A stretch of DNA of 64,000 bases from JAEUMY01 sp033764435 (lineage in GTDB: Bacteria > Pseudomonadota > Gammaproteobacteria > Burkholderiales > Usitatibacteraceae): positions 242,812 to 306,811 of the forward strand of contig JANRIX010000059.1 in the NCBI GenBank assembly GCA_033764435.1, given 5' to 3'. Under the pieces are notes generated by a model. It searched no databases, was not told the origin of the DNA, and was given only the letters and a program-made list of their open reading frames with translations. Positions 24,244 to 32,519 of the stretch are shown piece by piece. The first letter of the stretch is position 1; the number at the start of each line of letters is the position of its first letter. The position numbers and the translations under genes were made by a program.

Positions 24244-24768
24244 ATGAAGAAATCACTGGTGGTCACGTTGGTCGGTCCCGACCGGCCCGGTATGGTCAAT
24301 GCGGTGTCCGAGCGTGCACTGGCGCGCGGCGCCAATTGGGCAGAGAGTCTCATGGCCAATCTCGCCGGCCAGTTTGCCGGCATCGTCCACCTGCAGGTCG
24401 ACGAGTCCGAAGTCGAGGCACTGGCTGAGGATCTGCGGGCACTGGCGACGCCGGGAATGCAGGTGGTGGTGGCCGAGGCGAGTCGACCCGTCATGCAAGC
24501 GGCGCGGCGCATGTCGCTGTGCCTGGTCGGCCACGATCGTCCCGGAATCATCCAGGCCATTTCCGCCGAGCTCACCCGCATGGGCATCAGCATCGCCGCG
24601 CTCACCACGGCCATTGTGAGTGGTGCAATGTCCGGTGAGCAGTTGTTCGAAATGAATGCGGATATCGATGTGCCCGAGGTGGTTGCGCAGGCCGACATTC
24701 GCCTTGCGCTGGAGGGTCTGGCCAACGACCTCATGGTGGATCTGGAGTTTGATCGCAAGACCGCCTGA
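24244..24768 (+). CDS. tandem ACT-domain protein (GcvR-like)
   Basis: This is a 174-residue protein made of two ACT domains: residues 3-75 (VVTLVGPDRPGMVNAVSE) and 90-168 (LCLVGHDRPGIIQAISAEL). The GxDRPG ligand-binding loop is present in both. This layout matches the glycine-cleavage repressor GcvR and related small-molecule-sensing regulators. No glycine-cleavage genes are near, so the target is unknown. GGAGG lies upstream of the ATG at 24244. Confidence 0.87.
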   Translation: MKKSLVVTLVGPDRPGMVNAVSERALARGANWAESLMANLAGQFAGIVHLQVDESEVEALAEDLRALATPGMQVVVAEASRPVMQAARRMSLCLVGHDRPGIIQAISAELTRMGISIAALTTAIVSGAMSGEQLFEMNADIDVPEVVAQADIRLALEGLANDLMVDLEFDRKTA

Positions 24769-24775
24769 GTGCGTG

Positions 24776-25858
24776 ATGGGCTTGCCGATGACCGCCCCGT
24801 ACCGCGCCGGGTCACTTGCGCTGCTCTTGATGCTGGCGCTGCCGGTCCGCGCGGACTCTCCGCAGACGGTGACCGTTCCCTGCGCGCGCACCGACAAGGC
24901 TTGCGCGTTCCAGAAGTCACTGACGCACAAGGTGCGCACAGTCGAGTTCTGGGAGGCGGTCCGCTCGCGTCCACTGGCCGAGCGCATGGGCGCTGCGCCA
25001 CCCGAGTTGGTCGAGTACATGAACCTGGATGTGATTCAGCTCGGCATCCCGACGACGCCGCGCGCGCCTGTTTTGACACCTGATTTCGTGGCCGACGTGC
25101 AGACCGCAGTGGAAGGCATCCCTGCGAAAATTCGCAAGCTGCTGGATAGGCGTCTCGCCGGTATCTGGTTCGTCGAGGAGATCGGCGGAACCGGCTTCTC
25201 GGATATTGTTCGCTGGGGTGCCGGTCAAGGAATCGGCTTCATTGTGCTCGATCCGCGTCAGCTCATGGACCGCCGTGCCAACGAGTGGGCCAGCTGGAAG
25301 GAGAACACGCCGTTTCGAAGCGACTCGCGTTTCACCATCGAGGCCATCATCGCGGAAGAGCAGGACAATAATCGCGTGGGCGCCATCCGGTACATCCTGC
25401 TGCACGAGCTGGCCCATGTGCTGGCGACGCAAGGTGGCATTCATCCGCGCTGGGACCGGCCGGCGGGTCATGAGCTCAGAATTGGCACCTATCCTTTTCA
25501 CGCCCTGTCATGGAAGTGGGATGAGAAGCTCGGCCACGTGTCGCTGTTCGATGTGACATTTCCCGACCGGCCCAAGGTTCGCTACTATTTTGGTGCCAAT
25601 CTTGATGGCGCGCGCATGCTGGAGGCCTATCGCTGGCTGGCAACCACCAACTTTCCGACGTTGTATGCCGCGACGAATCCCGGTGATGACTTTGCGGAGA
25701 GTTTCGTCAGCTATGTGCACACTGTGCTGATGAAACGGCCTTGGGCCATCCGGATTCTGGATGGTGGCAAACCCGCGTTCACGTACACGGCGTGCTGGGA
25801 TCAGCCGCGCTGCGCGGAAAAGCGCAAGCTGCTCGAGGGCATCATTGCGGGGCGATGA
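24776..25858 (+). CDS. exported protein with HELAH zinc motif, putative metallopeptidase
   Basis: This is a 360-residue protein with a signal peptide ending about residue 30 (PVRADSPQ). The segment ILLHELAHVLATQGGIHP contains HExxH (His210, Glu211, His214), the usual zinc-peptidase core. A third ligand could be Glu in DDFAESFVSYVH about 90 residues later, which is the spacing seen in some gluzincins. I do not know the family. The start at 24776 is uncertain (24788 also possible). It lies 8 bases after the ACT gene, so the two may be co-transcribed. A near copy of the palindrome (GCGAAAATTCGC at 25124) is inside. Confidence 0.65.
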   Translation: MGLPMTAPYRAGSLALLLMLALPVRADSPQTVTVPCARTDKACAFQKSLTHKVRTVEFWEAVRSRPLAERMGAAPPELVEYMNLDVIQLGIPTTPRAPVLTPDFVADVQTAVEGIPAKIRKLLDRRLAGIWFVEEIGGTGFSDIVRWGAGQGIGFIVLDPRQLMDRRANEWASWKENTPFRSDSRFTIEAIIAEEQDNNRVGAIRYILLHELAHVLATQGGIHPRWDRPAGHELRIGTYPFHALSWKWDEKLGHVSLFDVTFPDRPKVRYYFGANLDGARMLEAYRWLATTNFPTLYAATNPGDDFAESFVSYVHTVLMKRPWAIRILDGGKPAFTYTACWDQPRCAEKRKLLEGIIAGR

Positions 25859-25864
25859 AGCGCA

Positions 25865-25898
25865 AACATCCATCCCGATGCGAGCCGGGATGGATGTT
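25865..25898. terminator. bidirectional terminator between convergent genes
   Basis: A 13-bp perfect stem (AACATCCATCCCG and complement) with an 8-base loop, just after the stop at 25858 and before the leftward gene ending at 25942. Confidence 0.8.
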
Positions 25899-25915
25899 CA
25901 ACCCTGTTGCCGAGT

Positions 25916-25956
25916 GATCAGCCCTGGATTGCAGGAAACGATCAGCCCTGGCTTGC
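25916..25956. repeat. 17-bp imperfect direct repeat at the 3' end of the NTF2-like gene
   Basis: GATCAGCCCTGGATTGC (25916-25932) and GATCAGCCCTGGCTTGC (25940-25956) differ by one base and are 24 bases apart. The right copy holds the stop codon and last codons of the gene; the left copy would encode a near-identical tail. Confidence 0.7.
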
Positions 25957-26475
25957 GAATGGCCGGCCGAGGCCGCGCGTGATGCGAAACTTCTTCGCCG
26001 GTGTGCTGGCAACGGCTTCCGGGACGGACTTGGCGCTGCGCACGGCGATGACTTCAACCCCATCGCCAGCCGGTTCGACCAACGCGTTCACGGCATACTG
26101 GCCCAGCGTGTCGACTGCGCCCTGCGCATTGGTGGCTTCGACGTACACCGTGGCTTCAGCGACGAACTGGCCATTGCCCAGCGCCTGCACGCTGTGCGTG
26201 ACGGTGCGCTGGCGCGCGTTGGCGGGAAGCGCATCCCACTTCTGTGCGACCTGACGCGCGATGTCGGCGCGGCCAGCGGCGATATCGCCTTCGCGGATGT
26301 CGGTCACGCGGGCGCGGTCGGCGTAGAGGCGCTCGATGCGTGCCGTGTCACGGCTGTTCCAGGCGCTGTCGAGCGCATTGCTGATGCTCTGAGAAGTCGG
26401 TTGGGCTGCGAAGGCTTGCAGGGAGATGGCGGTGGCCAGCGCAGCGGCCACTTGAAGAGCGAGTCTGGTTTTCAT
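25942..26475 (-). CDS. exported SnoaL/NTF2-like protein
   Basis: This is a 177-residue protein with a signal peptide ending about residue 23 (AFAAQPTS). The remaining part matches the NTF2/SnoaL-like fold: ISNALDSAWNSRDTARIERLYADRARVTD, a helix-strand stretch, then beta strands with VEATNAQGAVDTLGQYAVNALV. Such proteins bind small ligands or assist redox reactions; no catalytic signature is visible. The promoter region to its right is AT-richer. Alone on its strand. Confidence 0.72.
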   Translation of the reverse strand: MKTRLALQVAAALATAISLQAFAAQPTSQSISNALDSAWNSRDTARIERLYADRARVTDIREGDIAAGRADIARQVAQKWDALPANARQRTVTHSVQALGNGQFVAEATVYVEATNAQGAVDTLGQYAVNALVEPAGDGVEVIAVRSAKSVPEAVASTPAKKFRITRGLGRPFASQG

Positions 26476-26896
26476 GTTTTATGTCCTTGCGTGTAGGGAG
26501 GGAGGTGACGCAGCCTGAAAGTTAGGCCTGCACGCATGAAACGTCATCCGGGAAAAGACGAAATGCGGAATTCCGGGATCGAAGCGCAGAGAATGAAGCG
26601 GCGGTCACGCTCATGCATGCGCAGCCAAACTAACTGCCCAATATTTCAGCAGCGCATGCGTGCGTATTTCATTTCCATGAATTCTTGCCCCATGGACACA
26701 TGCGGACACACTCGGCAATGTTGGTCACGGATCGTCGGATACTGCGAGCGTGCGGAGGAAGTCAGTCGTTGATTTCCGTTCCTCGGGTGCGTCTGTCTGC
26801 ATTTCGTCGGCATGCACTTTCAGTTCAGCGATGCATGTCCGACACTGCATTCACGTGCCGAATTTCTCGGCAGCCCAATCAACAAGGAGTGCACTC
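26476..26896. other. intergenic region, no gene seen
   Basis: 421 bases between a leftward NTF2-like gene and the rightward PspC gene, clearly lower in GC than average. It should contain both promoters. It includes the only AATATT in the window with no trace of the 12-bp palindrome (26640-26645). Short open frames exist but lack ribosome-binding sites and family similarity. Confidence 0.4.
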
Positions 26897-27316
26897 ATGA
26901 GCATGTCGGACGAAATCGAGAAACTGCATCGCCTGCACGGTCAGGGCGCGTTGACGGACGAGGAATTCAGCCTGGCCAAGAAGCGTCTCATTGACGGCCT
27001 GCAGCCGGCATCGGAGCGGACGCAGGAGCAATCGGCGCAACGGTCTTACCGGCATGAAAGCCCGATGAATGAATTCAAACTGTCGAACTCGGATCGCTGG
27101 ATCGGCGGTGTCGCCGGAGGTCTGGCTGAACTGACCCAGATTCCGGCGTGGACGTGGCGCATCCTGTTCGTGCTCCTTGCCTTCCTCCATGGCGTGGGCG
27201 TCCTGATGTACATCCTGCTGTGGATCTTCGTGCCGCGCCGGGCAAATCCGGTCGCCGCGCGGGCCGCCTCAAGCGCCCAGAGTGGCACGACGGGCGAGCC
27301 ACCGCGGCAGGACTGA
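26897..27316 (+). CDS. PspC-domain protein with N-terminal SHOCT motif
   Basis: This is a 139-residue protein. Residues 1-40 (EIEKLHRLHGQGALTDEEFSLAKKRLIDG) are a SHOCT-type helical module. Residues about 57-118 are a PspC domain: SDRWIGGVAGGLAELTQIPAWTWRILFVL, with two membrane segments. PspC proteins respond to envelope stress and sense membrane state. AAGGAGT lies six bases before the ATG at 26897; an in-frame ATG at 26903 is also possible. It stands alone with a strong terminator after it. Confidence 0.87.
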   Translation: MSMSDEIEKLHRLHGQGALTDEEFSLAKKRLIDGLQPASERTQEQSAQRSYRHESPMNEFKLSNSDRWIGGVAGGLAELTQIPAWTWRILFVLLAFLHGVGVLMYILLWIFVPRRANPVAARAASSAQSGTTGEPPRQD

Positions 27317-27352
27317 GTTTTCGGCCGCACGCAGCATCCCGGCAACCTGAAA

Positions 27353-27383
27353 CGCAAACGCCCGGCTGGCCCGGGCGTTTGCG
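27353..27383. terminator. terminator between convergent PspC and Sel1 genes
   Basis: A 13-bp perfect stem (CGCAAACGCCCGG and complement) with a 5-base loop, flanked by GAAA and CGTTT, 36 bases after the PspC stop. It serves both strands. Confidence 0.85.
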
Positions 27384-27410
27384 CGTTTACCCAACGGGGT
27401 GCCGTTCTGT

Positions 27411-28748
27411 TCAGTTGCCCAGTCGCATCAACTGCTGCTGCGCATACTGATTGCCCTGCGCTGCGGCGCGGGCATACATCGCCTTGGCAGCGGCGATGTC
27501 CTGGGCAATGCCGCCAATGCCCTGTTCGAGGTGATAGGCGTAACCGGCCTGGCCTGCCGCGTTGCCCTGTTCGGCGGCGAGGCGATACAGGCGTCCCGCT
27601 TCATTCAGGTCGCGACCCAGTCCGCCCGCACCACGACTGTAGAAGTTGGCCAGGCTGGCCTGAGCCTGCGGATTTCCCTGCTTCACCGCCATCTTGAACC
27701 AGCGCACCGCCTCCTCTTCGTCGCGGGTCACGCCGATACCGTTGGCGTAATAGAAGCCCAACTGCGCCTGAGCCGCGGAATAGCCCTTCTCGGCGGCGCG
27801 CGACATCCATTTCGCGGCCTCGATCGGGTCGCGGGGCGCGCCGGCTTCACCGCGCTGGTACATCAGCGCCAGCGTGTATTGCGCGATCGGGTCGCCGCCG
27901 TCGGCAGCCAGCCGGCTCTTGGCAAAGTTGGGTGGCTCGGGCTTGGCGGTCTTGCCCTCGGCGCTGGCGGCGGCCAGGATGCGCGCGGCTTCAGGTTGGC
28001 CCAGTTCCGCGGCCTTGCGTATCCAGAACATGCCCTTGGTCTCGTCCTTTGCCACACCTTGGCCGGCGAGGTACAAGGCGCCGAGATGCGCCTGGGCGTT
28101 GGCCACACCCTGCAACGCAGCCTTTTCCAGCCATTGCGCGGCGCGCGCCAGGTCTTTGGGTACGCCGCGGCCGGCCGCATACATCGAGCCCAGCCGGAAC
28201 TGCGACAGCGCATTGCCCTGATTCGCGGCCAGCAGCGACCACTCTGCCGCCTTGGTGTCGTCCTGCGGGACACCCTCGCCACGGGCGTAAAGCGATGCGA
28301 GATTGCTCTGGGCGAGCGCGAAACCTTGTTTGGCGGCAGCCAGATAGAACACCACGGCTTCACCGATGTTCTCCGGCCCGGAACGCTCCGCCATCAGGCC
28401 CATCTGGAACTGGGCGGCGGCGTGACCCTTCTGCGCGGCGCGCGAAAGCCAGTCGTAGCCCGCCTTGGTCTCTTCTTCGTTGGCCGCATTCTGGATGGCG
28501 AGCAGCATGCCGCGGGCCCCGGCATCGCCCGCCTTCGACTCACGCTCGGCGAGCTCCTTCAGCGGAACCAGATCGGGATCGATGGTGTTGGCGCTGGCGA
28601 CACCTGCGTACAGGGAAAGGGACAGGGACAGCGCCAGGGACAGGACGGTCGCGACGGCGAAGGCGCGCATTCGGCCGGGGGCGCGGCGGGACCACGCATG
28701 CGGGCGGGAGGACAGATCGAAGCTGGTCGGATTCATGGGAATGCTCAT
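27411..28748 (-). CDS. exported Sel1-repeat protein
   Basis: This is a 445-residue protein with an N-terminal signal or anchor (to about residue 53, LSLYAGVASA). Residues about 95-440 consist of around nine Sel1-like repeats of 36 residues (for example GNALSQFRLGSMYAAGRGVPKDLARAAQWLEKAALQG and KGYSAAQAQLGFYYANGIGV). These solenoids mediate protein interactions, often in signalling or host contact. The long Arg- and Ser-rich start (MSIPMNPTSFDLSS) suggests that the true start may be downstream. No operon partner is seen. Confidence 0.88.
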   Translation of the reverse strand: MSIPMNPTSFDLSSRPHAWSRRAPGRMRAFAVATVLSLALSLSLSLYAGVASANTIDPDLVPLKELAERESKAGDAGARGMLLAIQNAANEEETKAGYDWLSRAAQKGHAAAQFQMGLMAERSGPENIGEAVVFYLAAAKQGFALAQSNLASLYARGEGVPQDDTKAAEWSLLAANQGNALSQFRLGSMYAAGRGVPKDLARAAQWLEKAALQGVANAQAHLGALYLAGQGVAKDETKGMFWIRKAAELGQPEAARILAAASAEGKTAKPEPPNFAKSRLAADGGDPIAQYTLALMYQRGEAGAPRDPIEAAKWMSRAAEKGYSAAQAQLGFYYANGIGVTRDEEEAVRWFKMAVKQGNPQAQASLANFYSRGAGGLGRDLNEAGRLYRLAAEQGNAAGQAGYAYHLEQGIGGIAQDIAAAKAMYARAAAQGNQYAQQQLMRLGN

Positions 28749-28888
28749 CGGCGGGACGGCAGTTGGCTACGAAGAAGGCGAATGTTACTGACTTCGCCGA
28801 TGTGCTGCGGTTCATGGCCTGCGCCCTTTCCGGCCGGCCAGTACACTCGGCGCCATTCACGTCGAAGGCAAGAGGGGAGCAGGACGGC

Positions 28889-29665
28889 ATGGTGAGCTAT
28901 GACTTTCGCGGCAAGGTGGCGTTGGTGACGGGTGGGACCGACGGTATCGGCCTGGCGGCGGCGGCGGGATTTCTCAAGGCCGGCGCACGGGTGCTGATCG
29001 TGGGCCGTGATCCGGTGCGCGGGCAGCGGGCGCTGGACGATCTGGCATCCGCGGGTGGCGAGGTGGCCTTCCTGTCCGTCGACGTGGCCGATGAGACGGC
29101 AGTGAAGGGCATGGTGGCGCACTGTGTCGAGCGCTTTGGCCGCCTCGACTTTGCCGTGAACAACGCGGCGGCGGAGTTTCCGCTGGTGCCGACGGCGGAG
29201 ATTCCGGTCGATGCCGTGGATCGCAGCATCGCCGTCGACCTGAAGGGCTGTTGGCTCTGCATGCGCGAGGAAATCAATGTCATGTTGAAGCAGGGCGGCG
29301 GCGCCATCGTCAACGTGTCGTCGGTCAACGGCTTTGCCGCGTCCCCGATGGCCGGCATCTACTCGGCGACCAAGCACGGCATGAATGGGTTGTCCGCCGC
29401 GGCGGCCCGCGAGTACATCGGCCAGGGCATCCGCATCAATACCGTCTGCCCGGGTGCCATCGAGACGCCGCGTCGCCAGCGGCGGCTCATCGGCAAGTCG
29501 CCCGAGCAGATTGCCGCGCATTACGATGATCTGAAGGAGCGCGTGCCTGCCGGACGGGTGGGCACGGCCGAGGAGGTGGCGGCCGGCATCCTGTGGCTCT
29601 GCACGCCGGAGTCGTCGTATGTCGTGGGCATCGATCTGGTGATCGACGGCGGGCTGTCTGCGTAG
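28889..29665 (+). CDS. short-chain dehydrogenase/reductase (SDR)
   Basis: This is a 258-residue classical SDR oxidoreductase. The dinucleotide site is TGGTDGIG (14-21), followed by the NNAA structural motif. The catalytic set is Ser145, Tyr158 and Lys162 (YSATK). The C-terminus GIDLVIDGGLSA is typical. The substrate is not identifiable. AGAGGGGA precedes the ATG at 28889. It is flanked by non-related genes, so probably monocistronic. Confidence 0.9.
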   Translation: MVSYDFRGKVALVTGGTDGIGLAAAAGFLKAGARVLIVGRDPVRGQRALDDLASAGGEVAFLSVDVADETAVKGMVAHCVERFGRLDFAVNNAAAEFPLVPTAEIPVDAVDRSIAVDLKGCWLCMREEINVMLKQGGGAIVNVSSVNGFAASPMAGIYSATKHGMNGLSAAAAREYIGQGIRINTVCPGAIETPRRQRRLIGKSPEQIAAHYDDLKERVPAGRVGTAEEVAAGILWLCTPESSYVVGIDLVIDGGLSA

Positions 29666-29916
29666 CAGATTGTGGCTGGGCGCAGGTCTCCGGAACCATT
29701 TTTCAGTGGGGCCGCAACATCCATGGGCGCGCCTCGGATTCACCGTGCCACGTGGTCGGCACTTTCCGGGCGTTCATCGCGATTTGCACGCATTCGTCGC
29801 ACGACACGTGCATCCGGCGCGGAATCCGGTAAGGTGCGAGCCAGTCAAAAGCCTGGCCACCTCACAAGGGACATCCGGGCCACCAGACCGCACACCAAAA
29901 CCATGAAGGAGCAGTC

Positions 29917-30783
29917 ATGAAACTCTTGAATATCCTCGGCGCGGCATTCGCCATTCTGCTGGGGTTCAACGTGGCGGCGCAGGATGCCAAGCCTGCCGAG
30001 GCCAAAAAGCGCACCGTCGTTCTCGTGTCCGCCGTGGGTGACCAGTTCACCTACCTGCGCCAGAAGGAGTCGGTGGGCTCGCATCTGGAGCCGTACACGC
30101 GCCGTGTCGTCAAGGTGCCCAACGGCGAACTTGACAACATCGTGCTGCGCGGCCTGGACCGTGCCTATGCTGCCCAGGATCCCGATGCCAGCCGCATCTT
30201 CATGCGCCTCGCGGCCCCGGAAATGGAAGGCGTTCTGCCCCAAGACCGGCAAAAAGTGGCCATTGGCAAGATCATGGAGCAGCTCGCCAAGGCGGATCGC
30301 ACCGGCTGGGATCTCATCGTCGCGGTCACGCCGGCGTGGCAGTTCTCGGCGACCGGCGGCATGGGCAGCAAGCTGCAGGGGCTCGGCCTTTATGTGCAGC
30401 CGCTGGAAAACACGCAGGGCGATTTCGACTCCGAGCTGGGTGGAACGGAAGAGTTCATGACCTCCGATCCCAATGATCGCGCCAAGAAAAAGAAGTCCAA
30501 CGTTTATGTCGCGCCGTATTCGTACACCCAGCTCTGGGTGATCGATCCGAAGACGCTGAAGGTCATTTCCAACGAAATCCAGAAACAGCACACGAAGCTG
30601 TTTGACCCGAACAGTGCCTCGCTCGATGTCCAGAAGCAGATGTCGGTGGAAATGCTGGCCACGCAGATCGAAGGCTTCGTCGAGCGCGCCAGTGCCAAGG
30701 CGCTGAAGGATGCCATCGGCACGGTGACGGTGGAAGAAAAGCTGCCGCCCGGCGCCAAGCAGCCAGAGCCCGCGAAGAAGTGA
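29917..30783 (+). CDS. hypothetical exported protein
   Basis: This is a 288-residue protein with a signal peptide to about residue 21 (FNVAAQDAK). The mature part has a Lys-rich, mixed alpha/beta composition (VVLVSAVGDQFTYLRQKES, TGWDLIVAVTPAWQFSATGG, YSYTQLWVIDPKTLKVISNE). The C-terminus is proline- and lysine-rich (KLPPGAKQPEPAKK). I do not recognise the family. AAGGAGCAGTC before the ATG at 29917 is a good ribosome-binding site. The gene ends with the best terminator of the window. Confidence 0.7.
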   Translation: MKLLNILGAAFAILLGFNVAAQDAKPAEAKKRTVVLVSAVGDQFTYLRQKESVGSHLEPYTRRVVKVPNGELDNIVLRGLDRAYAAQDPDASRIFMRLAAPEMEGVLPQDRQKVAIGKIMEQLAKADRTGWDLIVAVTPAWQFSATGGMGSKLQGLGLYVQPLENTQGDFDSELGGTEEFMTSDPNDRAKKKKSNVYVAPYSYTQLWVIDPKTLKVISNEIQKQHTKLFDPNSASLDVQKQMSVEMLATQIEGFVERASAKALKDAIGTVTVEEKLPPGAKQPEPAKK

Positions 30784-30808
30784 ACGACTGACCAGACCTC
30801 TCTGGACC

Positions 30809-30840
30809 AAACGCCCTTGCGAATATTCGCAAGGGCGTTT
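30809..30840 (+). terminator. 32-bp perfect palindrome with GCGAATATTCGC core: intrinsic terminator
   Basis: Arms of 10 bases (AAACGCCCTT and complement) flank the 12-mer (30819-30830) and a T-rich stretch follows (GTTTTTCTTTG). This is a strong intrinsic terminator after the hypothetical gene ending at 30783. Confidence 0.9.
30819..30830. repeat. GCGAATATTCGC palindrome copy 9
   Basis: A perfect 12-mer at the centre of a 32-bp terminator hairpin. Confidence 0.95.
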
Positions 30841-30887
30841 TTCTTTGCAGGGCCGAAATTTGCCAGCCGCCATTACAATTCCCGCCC

Positions 30888-31559
30888 ATGGAAATCATGG
30901 TTCCCTATCTCAAGGCATTGATCCTGGTGCCGCTCACGTTGCTGCCCATCATCAATCCGCTGGCCGGCGCGCCGGTGTTCATGGCCACCGCCGGCACGGA
31001 CGACCGCATCGTCAAGCGTCTCGCTCGCCAGGTGGCGCTCAACTGCTGGATCGTGCTCGTGGCGTCCATGCTTGTCGGCACTTACGTGCTGGAGCTCTTC
31101 GGCATCTCGCTGCCCATCGTGCGCATCGGTGGCGGCCTGCTGGTCGCGGCCACCGGCTGGCGGCTGCTAAACAGCAAGGATGACGACTCGATGCGCGCCG
31201 TGCTGGCGCAGTCGCCGGGTGCGGAGACCGAGGCGGAGATCGTGCGCGGCAGCTTCTTCCCGGTGACGTTTCCGCTCACCACCGGTCCGGGTTCGATCGC
31301 CACCGCCATCGCGCTGGGCGCACAGTGGCCCAGCACACCGACCCTCTACGTGGCGGCGGCTTCGGTGGCGAGCGCAGGCGCCTTCATCACCGCGCTCATC
31401 ATCTATCTTGTCTATCGCAATGCAGCCCGGCTGCTGGCCCGGCTGGGCGAGGTTGGCACCATGGTCATGACCCGGCTCCTGGCCTTCATCCTGCTTTGCA
31501 TCGGGATCGAGATCATGTGGACGGGATGGGTGGAGCTGAACCAGCTTCCGCTGCGCTAG
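30888..31559 (+). CDS. MarC family integral membrane protein
   Basis: This is a 223-residue polytopic membrane protein with six hydrophobic segments. Family motifs are LLPIINPLAGAPVFMATAG near the N-terminus, VRIGGGLLVAATGWRLL, and FPLTTGPGSIATAIALGA in the middle. The family (YhcE/MarC) has an unknown transport role; the old multiple-antibiotic-resistance link is not supported for most members. A second in-frame ATG (30897) is possible. It is followed by a 14-bp tandem repeat and a palindrome copy. Confidence 0.9.
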   Translation: MEIMVPYLKALILVPLTLLPIINPLAGAPVFMATAGTDDRIVKRLARQVALNCWIVLVASMLVGTYVLELFGISLPIVRIGGGLLVAATGWRLLNSKDDDSMRAVLAQSPGAETEAEIVRGSFFPVTFPLTTGPGSIATAIALGAQWPSTPTLYVAAASVASAGAFITALIIYLVYRNAARLLARLGEVGTMVMTRLLAFILLCIGIEIMWTGWVELNQLPLR

Positions 31560-31564
31560 CCGCA

Positions 31565-31606
31565 GTCCTGGCGTCCATGTCCTGGCGTCTGTGTCCTGGC
31601 GCTGCG
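31565..31606. repeat. 14-bp tandem repeat, three units
   Basis: GTCCTGGCG recurs at 31565, 31579 and 31593 at exactly 14-base spacing, right after the MarC stop and 10 bases before a palindrome copy. Confidence 0.75.
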
Positions 31607-31615
31607 GGCCTTCAC

Positions 31616-31627
31616 GCGAATATTCGC
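31616..31627. repeat. GCGAATATTCGC palindrome copy 10
   Basis: A perfect 12-mer, intergenic, between MarC and the family 3 binding protein, 61 bases before the latter's start. Confidence 0.95.
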
Positions 31628-31687
31628 AAGTCGCGCCCGATTTGTTATGGTTCGCCATCGGCTTTTTTTCCCTTGAGGAGCACGCTC

Positions 31688-32434
31688 ATGCAGCCCATCC
31701 GGCAATCCGCAGCCGTCCTGGTTTTTGCCCTGCTGCCCTTCACGGCTTCCGCGGTCACCTTTCTCACCGAGACCAACCCGCCCTTCAACCGGCTGGAGGG
31801 CAAGAGCGTGGTGGGTCTCTCGACCGAGGTGGTGACCGAAATGGCCAAGCGCGCCGGCGTGCCTGCCAAGTTCGAGCTGGGCACCTGGGATGTCATGTAC
31901 TCGCGTGCACAGGCGGACAAGGAAGCCTGTCTCTACTCCACGGCGCGCGAGCTTCACCGCGAGACGCTGTTCCAGTGGGTGGGTCCCATCGCGACAAATG
32001 CCTGGGCGCTCTACGCCAAACAGGGATTCACCGGCAAGGTGGAAAGCATCAAGGATGCGGCCCGTTATCGCATTGCCGCAGTGGTCGAGGATGCCAAATC
32101 GCAGTATCTGCGCGAGAAGGGCGCCACGTTCCTGGTTGAAGCCCTGAAGGACGAGCAGAACCCGCCCAAGCTCACCACCGACCCCAAGGCCACCGGCGGC
32201 AAGGTGGATCTGTGGGTCACCGGCGCCTATCAGGCCAAGGCAGTGGCGGAGAATGCGGGCGTGAAGGACATCAAGAAGGTGTTCAACCTGCGTGATGTGG
32301 ATCTGTGGCTGGCCTGCAGCCCGCGACTGCCCAAGGCGACGGTGGAGAAACTGCAGGATGCACTGGCCGCCATGAAGAGGGACGGCAGCTTCAGGAAGAT
32401 TCAGGACAGATATTCGAATCTGCTGGTGAAGTAG
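31688..32434 (+). CDS. family 3 extracellular solute-binding protein
   Basis: This is a 248-residue periplasmic protein with a signal peptide ending near residue 22 (TASAVTFLT). The family 3 fold shows in TFLTETNPPFNRLEGKSVVGLSTEVV, WVGPIATNAWALYAKQ, YRIAAVVEDAKSQYL and KVDLWVTGAYQAKAVA. Such proteins bind amino acids or related ligands; no permease genes are adjacent, so it is an orphan. TTGAGGAGCACG upstream of the ATG at 31688 supports the start. Confidence 0.85.
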   Translation: MQPIRQSAAVLVFALLPFTASAVTFLTETNPPFNRLEGKSVVGLSTEVVTEMAKRAGVPAKFELGTWDVMYSRAQADKEACLYSTARELHRETLFQWVGPIATNAWALYAKQGFTGKVESIKDAARYRIAAVVEDAKSQYLREKGATFLVEALKDEQNPPKLTTDPKATGGKVDLWVTGAYQAKAVAENAGVKDIKKVFNLRDVDLWLACSPRLPKATVEKLQDALAAMKRDGSFRKIQDRYSNLLVK

Positions 32435-32453
32435 TCTTCTCGGATCGCACCAT

Positions 32454-32483
32454 GCAAACGGCCCGGTTTCCCGGGCCGTTTGC
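32454..32483. terminator. terminator between convergent genes
   Basis: A 13-bp perfect stem (GCAAACGGCCCGG and complement) with a 4-base loop TTTC, 19 bases after the binding-protein stop and ahead of the leftward S10 peptidase. Confidence 0.85.
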
Positions 32484-32519
32484 TTTGCGCTGCTGCGGTT
32501 TGCGCTGCTGCGGTTGCCG

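Noticed and set aside
26640..26645. AATATT as a decayed copy of the palindrome
   Set aside because: The flanks (CCC...TCA) share nothing with the 12-mer.
26536..26772. Small open frame in the gap before the PspC gene
   Set aside because: No ribosome-binding site, odd composition and no family likeness; it looks like promoter DNA.
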